Assembly: GCA_964036665.1 (NCBI GenBank) | Contig: OZ038528.1 | Coordinates: 21,439,245 to 21,503,244 of the forward strand | Direction of reading: 5' to 3' | DNA length: 64,000 nucleotides | Origin: Gordius sp. MW1 | Lineage: Eukaryota; Nematomorpha; Gordioida; Gordea; Gordiidae | Shown here: piece by piece, positions 57,631-64,000 of the stretch | How the letters are laid out: each line of letters starts with the position of its first letter | How positions within the stretch are numbered: the first letter of the stretch is position 1 | Notes under the pieces: generated by a model | Databases searched by the model: none | Seen by the model: the letters and a program-made list of their open reading frames with translations, nothing else | Told to the model about the DNA's origin: nothing | Program-made: the position numbers and the translations under genes

Positions 57631-60600
57631 TCAATGTCCGTTCATTTTTTCATCCAAAGAACGCAACATTTTCGTACAAAAGTCCAATAAATGTTTTAAA
57701 ACTTCAGTCTCCTTTTTCATCAGATTCCGCACATTTTCAGCATTTATATTCTTGCCCTCCTGGTCTATCTAATTAAATATTTCAACAATTTTAAAATAAA
57801 TTTTTATTGCAAAATAGGGATTATTTTAATTAATCAAAAATATACAATGTTGGTTGGCCTAAGCGCAGTATAGACCTGCACAGGGGGCCCGGGGATTCCA
57901 GGCTAGATTGAGACCTTTAAAATTAGGGTCCGTGCCGGACTTTAGATAATTAAAAAACAAAATATGTGAAGTTATTAACACTCTAGTCCTTAGGTCTTCA
58001 TTCGTGAAAAAAATTTGAATTTTAATATTTTTTATTTTATCGATTAAAGTTGATTAATTTCGTGGAAGCTAATCTTCTTTTAAATTATTTCACATCGCTA
58101 GCCAATTTTGTTTTAAACGAACTTAAAAAAATCCCTCTCGTAACGGAAAGTATTATAAACTTTGTTCTGAAATAGTTTCTTAACGCCTTTGCTATGTATA
58201 AAAAATGATTTGGCCTACAACTCCTTTGTATCATGAAGATGAAAATAGTTTAATAAGAAATTTATTTAATAAGAAAATTAATTTTTTCACAACTACTTAA
58301 AAAAAAGTTTTATTAGAAAAATCAATATTAAACCTTGACATATAGTAATTAATATTTTGTTTAATTCCGGGCAGGGCCACTCTCGAGCTCGGGCCAAATT
58401 TTTAAGTATATTAATTCCGAACCAAAAAAACAAGGGCAGTTAAATCTTCCGTTCTGCTGTCAAGCAAAATAACAATTAACATTCGCATACCACATAATAA
58501 TAGCCTATTGGTACCATCACGAAATACATCCACCAACGTATTTAACAAGAAATTTAACTTAAATAATAAAAATTTTGCTATTTCAAATAAAAACTTTATT
58601 CCAATATTTTACATTTTGGTAAGAGTTAAGGTGCTGACTGTGTTTATCGTAATAAAGTTGACAACGAGTTTGCAAAAATTTCCACGTTTTCCGTTCGTTG
58701 GCTAAAGTTATGGGATTGTCGAAAAGCTTCAAATCGCTCGTGTAATCACCATCGTTGGCAATGGCATCCACCTCTTCTACATAGAAAATGGTAGCAATGT
58801 TCAATTAAATAAAAAAACCAGTTCGTTAAAACATTTGTTCTAGATGTTGTATAGAATTTGAACCTTTGCGTTATTTTATTTAGTGGAGTTATCATTATTA
58901 CACATTGGTCCAGTTCAAAATTTAAGATCAAGTAACAATAAATTATAATGCTTGATTTTTTTATTATAATCGATCACACAGATTAATAAATATCTAAGAA
59001 ATTAAGGGTTTTAAATAAAAGAAGCTAAACTTTTTAAAAGTCTAATAAAATTCAATAAGGAAGCAAAATACAAAATGAACACTCTTTGCAGCCCTCATCT
59101 AATACTTTAAACTTATCAAAAATTGACAAAAAGATTACTACTATGTTAAATTATAAATTACCCGACGAGGCGCAAATTATCCTTAAAATTGCTAATTGTG
59201 ACCCGTCCACAGGCACTTCGTCTAGGTTAAAAGACATTGAAACGATGAAAGAAGTTTCGTTGAGAGAAAGTGAAGCGTGAAGCCTTTGATCATTAGAAAC
59301 ATTCGTACATAACTTTTGCAAAATCACTCTTTTGTCACGATTGAGTTGCTCACTCAAGTTCAATCCTAGAAATAACATCAATTAAGAAGCTAAAATAATA
59401 ATCATATCTAAATATGAGATGTTAAGTAGCTCAGTTCAATACAATATAATTATACAATCTAAGATGTAAAAAATAAGATTTTATTAAAAATAAAATAATA
59501 AGAAGGCATTCATATTTTTTCCTCTTAAGTTGAACTTTATAGGCGATCAAAACAGGTGATGGTGACAGGTCGAATCGAAGCAAAAATTTAAAAGACAAGA
59601 AAACAAATTCCTTAAAAACATATATACCAAACATCTAAATTTTTAATCGTTTAACAAAATTAAGTATCATCCATTTAAAGTTAAGAAAAATTACACAGTC
59701 AAATTGTTCAAATGGCTCATGCAAATATGTGTGATACAGAGTTAGTGTTGTAAACAGGGCTGGGTTTTGTTTGATCGACTTTTCGTTTTAGTCGACTAAA
59801 CATAAACTGACCAAAAAATTTTTGGTCTGTTGTTTTTAGTTGACCTCGAGGCTTAGTCGAAATTTGAAAAACAGACCAGGATCGACCATTACTCTTAGTT
59901 GAAGCAAAAATCGACCAAACAAACAAAACCCTTAACCCAACACTACACATCAGCTTTCTAGATTTTTAGCATACCGTTGTGTTATTAAAGACGCGTTGAG
60001 TTTTTAAGCTAAAATAGGGTTTAAAACCACTCACCAAATTTAAGCTTGATGGCGTCGTGGGGATTGAATTCTTTAGGAACGAAACCGTTGTGGATTAAAA
60101 ATTCGGAAGACGTTCGACGCCCGTAATTTATCAAAATCTAATTTAAAAAGGTTAAAAAAATTTTAAAATGTAGTAAATAAATATTTAAAATAAAAAATAT
60201 ATATATCCTTACTTCATTACGTAAAAACGATTTCAAATGCCAATAGTTAAATAAACAACTCAAACTTTGGTAATCAAGCTTATTTCAAACCTATCTCTAA
60301 TTTCGATTTATTTTTTCCCAACGCATAATAAACTTTCAAGAATCATTATATCGCCAACACTATAAAATTATGGGCACGTCATAGCCTTAAATCATCCATA
60401 ATGAGGTACCGCTAGCACTTAAGGGTTGTGCAGTTGAAGAATTACTTTAAAAATAAATTTTGATCTATTTAATTAATTTATAAATCCTAACAAGCTAAAA
60501 TTAATAATTTTAAAATAGTACATAAAAATAACTAGCAAATAATATGTAAATGGCACTTCTTCGCCTTTTTCATAATCTTTAGCAGCATAGACGATAGAGC

Positions 60601-60779
60601 CTTGCTGCGCTGCATCATAATCTGTGGTTAAGAGTAGGTTACCACAATGATTGAACATATCGAGAAAGGGTATTAATGCCAACTCTTCCCTTTCACCTTC
60701 TACATTTGTATTTTGACCTACTTCGAGGAGACCCGAAGGAATTTTATTTTGACGCGTAGTTACGCAAGAAACGGCCCAC
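57631..60779 (-). CDS. SETD3: SETD3-type actin-histidine N-methyltransferase, 3' half, 5 exons seen
   Basis: Cytoplasmic SET-domain enzyme that methylates a histidine of actin. Exons on minus: 60779-60557, 60137-60035, 59365-59162, 58776-58613, 57768-57631; junctions in phase, stop at 57631. The first starts WAVSCVTTRQNKIPSG, then ALIPFLDMFNHCGNLLLTTD, the SET-domain D-M-x-N-H motif, and KDYEKGEE. Exon 2 has INYGRRTSSEFLIHNGF (the catalytic-pocket Tyr-Gly). Exons 3-4 form the helical Rubisco-LSMT-like substrate-binding domain (PVDGSQLAILRIICASS, ERKTWKFLQTRCQLYYD). Exon 5 gives the terminal helix (MKKETEVLKHLLDF). The donor after exon 1 (GAA|GTGCCA) is weak. The N-terminal third, including the start and first SET strands, is not seen; it may lie in unrecognised exons to the right or beyond the window. 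A minus-strand AATAAA lies at 57469-57474. Confidence 0.85.
59755..59943. mobile_element. MITE family 2 copy
   Basis: Starts GTGTTGTAAACAGGGCTGGG and ends AAAACCCTTAACCCAACAC; contains TTTTAGTCGACTAAACATAA. In the SETD3 intron between 59366 and 60034. Confidence 0.75.
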
Positions 60780-61120
60780 CTAAACTCGTTTTAATGTTCA
60801 TTATTAATATAAAATATAAAATAGATTTCAGTAAACTAAGTGACTACGATATAAATTGGAAAATTTGAGGTTAAAAAAATATATTATAATCTGTAAATTT
60901 GAGGTCAAAGATGCTACCTAAATGAATTGTGCTTAAAAAAACGTTTTCTAACACTTTTTAAAAAATAAAAACAGTTGTGTTCAGTTATAACAAGGATGAT
61001 AGTATACCATTAAAGTCTATAATTTATCTGTAAAGCTTCAATTTACTGTGTAGAAGCTTACATTGCTTTATATTGATTTTATTATCTATGTTTCTAGATT
61101 TAATGTGGATATGAATTGAT

Positions 61121-61822
61121 AAAGAAATCCAAGCAAGGATAAATTCCGGATGGCAATGGAGAGATTTAACAGGCGTTATGCGCGACAAAAAAATTCCTAC
61201 AAGACTTAAAGGTACCAGCCAACAGTCCTTTATAGCTCGAAATCATGGGGGCTATATTTAGGAGGCAAGTGCAACGCCTAGCGTAAAAGGAGATGCTAGG
61301 AGAAGTAAGCAAAAAAGAACATAAAAGAAATGAAGAAATAAGGAGAAATCTGGGTACAACATCGAAGAAGACAAACCTCGTAACATTTCGGACACTTATA
61401 TTTTTGAGACTTCATCTTCTCATTTTTTTCTTTTCTTTTTTTCCCCTGAAGATGGACCATAAGTGTCCGAAATATTGCGTTCCATTTCCCTCTACCTACG
61501 CTATCAATCCAAATCCACCGATTTTATTCAATGACATTTATATAAACGGATTGAAAATTTTTGATTACATAAACCTCGTAACAAAAAGACTAAAATGGTA
61601 TGGCCATGTCGAGAGAAGGGACGATAGCTACGTCCGAAAGAAAATTGAAAAGATAAAATTCGCAGGAAAACGAAAAGAGGAAGACCCAAGATTAAATAGA
61701 ATCATGAAATACGGCACGATATGAAAATGCACGAGATAAAAAAAAGATCTATGTCAATATAGAGACAAATGGGAATTAATTTTAAAAGGACTGACCACCA
61801 GCCTAGGTGGTAAACAGTCATA
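61121..61822 (+). mobile_element. Decayed LINE (RTE-like) 3' end with a nested insertion
   Basis: Three collinear pieces of the C-terminal part of a non-LTR reverse transcriptase. KEIQARINSGWQWRDLTG and DKKIPTRLKG are at 61121-61215, KRNEEIRRNLG at about 61320-61360, and KRLKWYGHVERRDDSYVRKK with YRDKWE at about 61590-61790. The RLRWYGHV..R and NEEIR..LG signatures are typical of RTE-like elements. Frames are broken. Bases about 61380-61585 interrupt the match and contain an inverted pair (ATTTCGGACACTTA / TAAGTGTCCGAAAT), suggesting a second insertion. Confidence 0.7.
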
Positions 61823-62171
61823 GAAAAAAGATCGAAAGAAGGTGTCGAGGTTTAATAGTGCTTATACAAAAATATCGAAACCATTTGGAGGTAATTATAA
61901 TGTTATAGCAATTAATATAGATGTTAAATAAAATTCCAAACGACCGTATTTATAAATCAAATTGAAATCCTACTTATAATTTAATTTAATAACATTTTAA
62001 ACCGTAAAAGATTACACAAGTTAGAGTTGTTTTATAAATTCTAAGTTTTTGTCAAATTTGTTTTAAAAAATAAGCTCGCAATGGTTACAGGTTGTAAGCG
62101 CATATATAAATAATAAATGCTAAGTGGTTTTTAAATTATTTCTGCATACTTACGTCATTGTACAAATATTA

Positions 62172-62350
62172 ATGTTGTAAAAACGGCTGCGTTTGTTTGG
62201 TCGATCTTTGGTTTACCCGCCTGTTTTTTCAAATTTCGACTAAGCCTAGAGGTAGACTAAAAAAATCGGACCAAAAAATATTTGGTCTATTTATGTATGG
62301 TCGCTAAAAACAAAGGTCGCCCAAACAAAACCCAGCCGTTTTTACAACAT
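62172..62350. mobile_element. MITE family 2 copy
   Basis: Starts ATGTTGTAAAAACGGCTGCG and ends CCCAGCCGTTTTTACAACAT: about 20 bp of near-perfect inverted termini. The best preserved copy of the family in the window. Confidence 0.85.
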
Positions 62351-64000
62351 TATCAAATTAACCTTATAATAATTATATTATTTTGAAATTGTAAACGAGA
62401 GCCAGCCCAGTTAAGATTTAGGTTTTCTATTGCCTCCTCCAGTCTGCAAGATCTTTTATGACAAAATTTTTAACCAGTTAATACAAACAAAAGGCATTCT
62501 CGCATTTGGCTAATAAATTCATTCTAGCATCCAGCTTACATGGCAAATACTTTTCAAACACTTTTTAATCAAAATAAAACGAAAAATGAAAGACAGTTTG
62601 AAATAAAATTAAGGAACTTAAAAAACAATCCTAAGTATTAACGGGAACTAGTAAAATTCCGTTATGATAATAATATTATAGTTCGGTACCTATAGTCGGC
62701 GTAAGTGAAGCTACTTGCAAACTTGAATTTCGCGGAATCTTTATTTATGGAGAGATTCTAAAAAAAACAATAAATTGCATAGCAATTAATATGTAAAATG
62801 TAATTTTCGAAATATGACATAATAACACCATAGCATGGGGGGGCACTAACCCTTCTCGTTTCCCTCTAACAAGGCCCATGTTTTAAAGGCAAATTGCGCA
62901 AAAATTTAAAGCAACTAAGTAACTATTACAAAAATCATTAGGTAGAACGCAAATTACGTTACGACGTTATAAACTAACATCGTTGAATACCTCGGTCATC
63001 GCTATCGACATTTTGAGAAGAAAATCTGTCCTACTTTTTCTCTCTATTACAAGGTCATTGCAAAATTTAATGACCGAAAAGAGACACGTTCAAACATATT
63101 TTTAGTTGTACAAAGAACAAAAAAACTTATTTTAAACGTTTTATTTGGATAAACAGCAAATCAATTTATTAAGTAATCATTATAGTTTGAGCAGGGGCAC
63201 AAAAAGATTTGTTTTGAAGTTTAAAAATATTAACCACAAAATAGGGATTCACAATGTTATGCCAGAATATTGACGTGATTATGCAGGTCTGAGTAAAATG
63301 CGAAAGATCGTAAAAAACTTAATACCGAGCTATTGATCAACCTAAAATTTTTATCTCCATAATGGTTTCCTGTTCTGTCACTTTGGCAAGAAAGATTGGC
63401 GTTTTTTGAATAGATGGGAAAGGGATGCCCCAAAGCCAAATTCTCACCCAGCTTTATTTTACGGCAAAAAATCGGCGTTTAAATAGCGAAATATAATTAT
63501 AAATCTTTATCCGACAATGGCCATTGTTGGCTCTTGACGAATCTGATGAATAGTTTTTCATTTATATCATTTTATGCTCATATTTTGTGGATCATTTTTA
63601 ACTAATATGGAAATTTAATTTAAAAAAAAATATTTGAAAATTCTTGATTATGTTTTGAAATAGAAATAAAAAGTAAATCCGATGTAGGGATATTTATTAA
63701 GAACGAAACCATAATATGGCGGTAATAATCAGGTTACATGCTAAAAAAACTAGAGATTTTAATTTAAAAAAAGCCACTAGATAGCATTAATTAAAATTTA
63801 ATGAGTATTTATTTGCATCATTAGTACATGGGACTTATTATCTTCATTAAAGCTATTAAAATCAAATATATACCAATGAACCATCATTAAAAAACTTCCA
63901 AAATCGACTATCTTTAAAAATAATCACCTCTTAAATAGGTGTTGCAATAAAGGGGTACATTTTTAAAATTTTGGTCTCTAGATCTCTAGTTTTATTTAAG

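Larger units (their letters stand above)
60780..64000. other. right end of window: SETD3 upstream intron/flank
   Basis: No confident exon. Contains the LINE remnant, a family 2 MITE, a TTGCATAGCAATTAA copy (62769-62787) and a CATGGG...CCCATG segment (62835-62881). A possible SETD3 exon at 63382-63451 is discussed as a finding. Confidence 0.5.

Noticed and set aside
61293..61724. 143-codon open frame
   Set aside because: Spans LINE fragments and a nested insertion; not a host gene.
62360..62450. Possible minus-strand exon with LEEAIENLNLNWAGS
   Set aside because: Splice-like ends but no resemblance to SETD3 or another family; not enough to call.

Overview
This is a 64 kb piece of an AT-rich animal (invertebrate) nuclear genome. 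Five protein-coding genes have recognisable metazoan orthologs split by spliceosomal introns; there are no bacterial-style operons, and the intergenic and intronic DNA is packed with small transposons. A RalGDS-type exchange factor and a SETD3-type methyltransferase point to Metazoa. I cannot fix the phylum from sequence alone.

Layout, left to right. 1-2134: no gene seen. 2135-9013 (-): EIF2B4, eIF2B delta, seven exons that join in phase to 484 residues. Its 4.1 kb last intron holds a MITE, a 600 bp foldback palindrome and a block with a tandem array bounded by inverted repeats. 9014-15937: intergenic DNA with two MITEs just upstream of EIF2B4, Helitron-like elements with internal tandem repeats, a 1.48 kb near-palindrome and GAGAC-type repeats. 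15938-16802 (+): SDHAF1 (LYR-motif complex II assembly factor), then 94 bp later an unrecognised two-helix membrane protein. 17554-33144 (+): DHX35, a DEAH-box RNA helicase in ten exons (807 residues). Its sixth intron is swollen to 6.8 kb by an antisense Ty3/gypsy retrotransposon with three LTRs. 33446-49295 (-): a RalGDS/RGL-type Ral guanine nucleotide exchange factor, twelve exons, 1193 residues, convergent with DHX35. 49296-57630: intergenic, only short repeats recognised. 57631-60779 (-): the 3' half of SETD3 (actin-histidine methyltransferase). 60780-64000: introns or flank with a nested LINE remnant and a MITE; the 5' exons of SETD3 were not securely found.

Exon boundaries were read by hand from GT/AG sites, family conservation and phase. 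The summed lengths of EIF2B4, DHX35 and RALGDS are all divisible by three with no internal stop, which supports the models. The cellular genes have unrelated housekeeping or signalling roles: translation initiation, RNA helicase activity, complex II assembly, Ral signalling and actin methylation. Nothing suggests they work as one system.

The most unusual signals are: a gag-pol junction in the retrotransposon where one frame is interrupted only by TGA CTAG, the known readthrough context; a three-LTR composite whose two partial copies carry complementary deletions; an arginine-rich extra ORF after integrase; a 35-nt candidate intron in EIF2B4; a GC-AG intron and an acidic insertion in DHX35; and several large palindromes and tandem-repeat composites.
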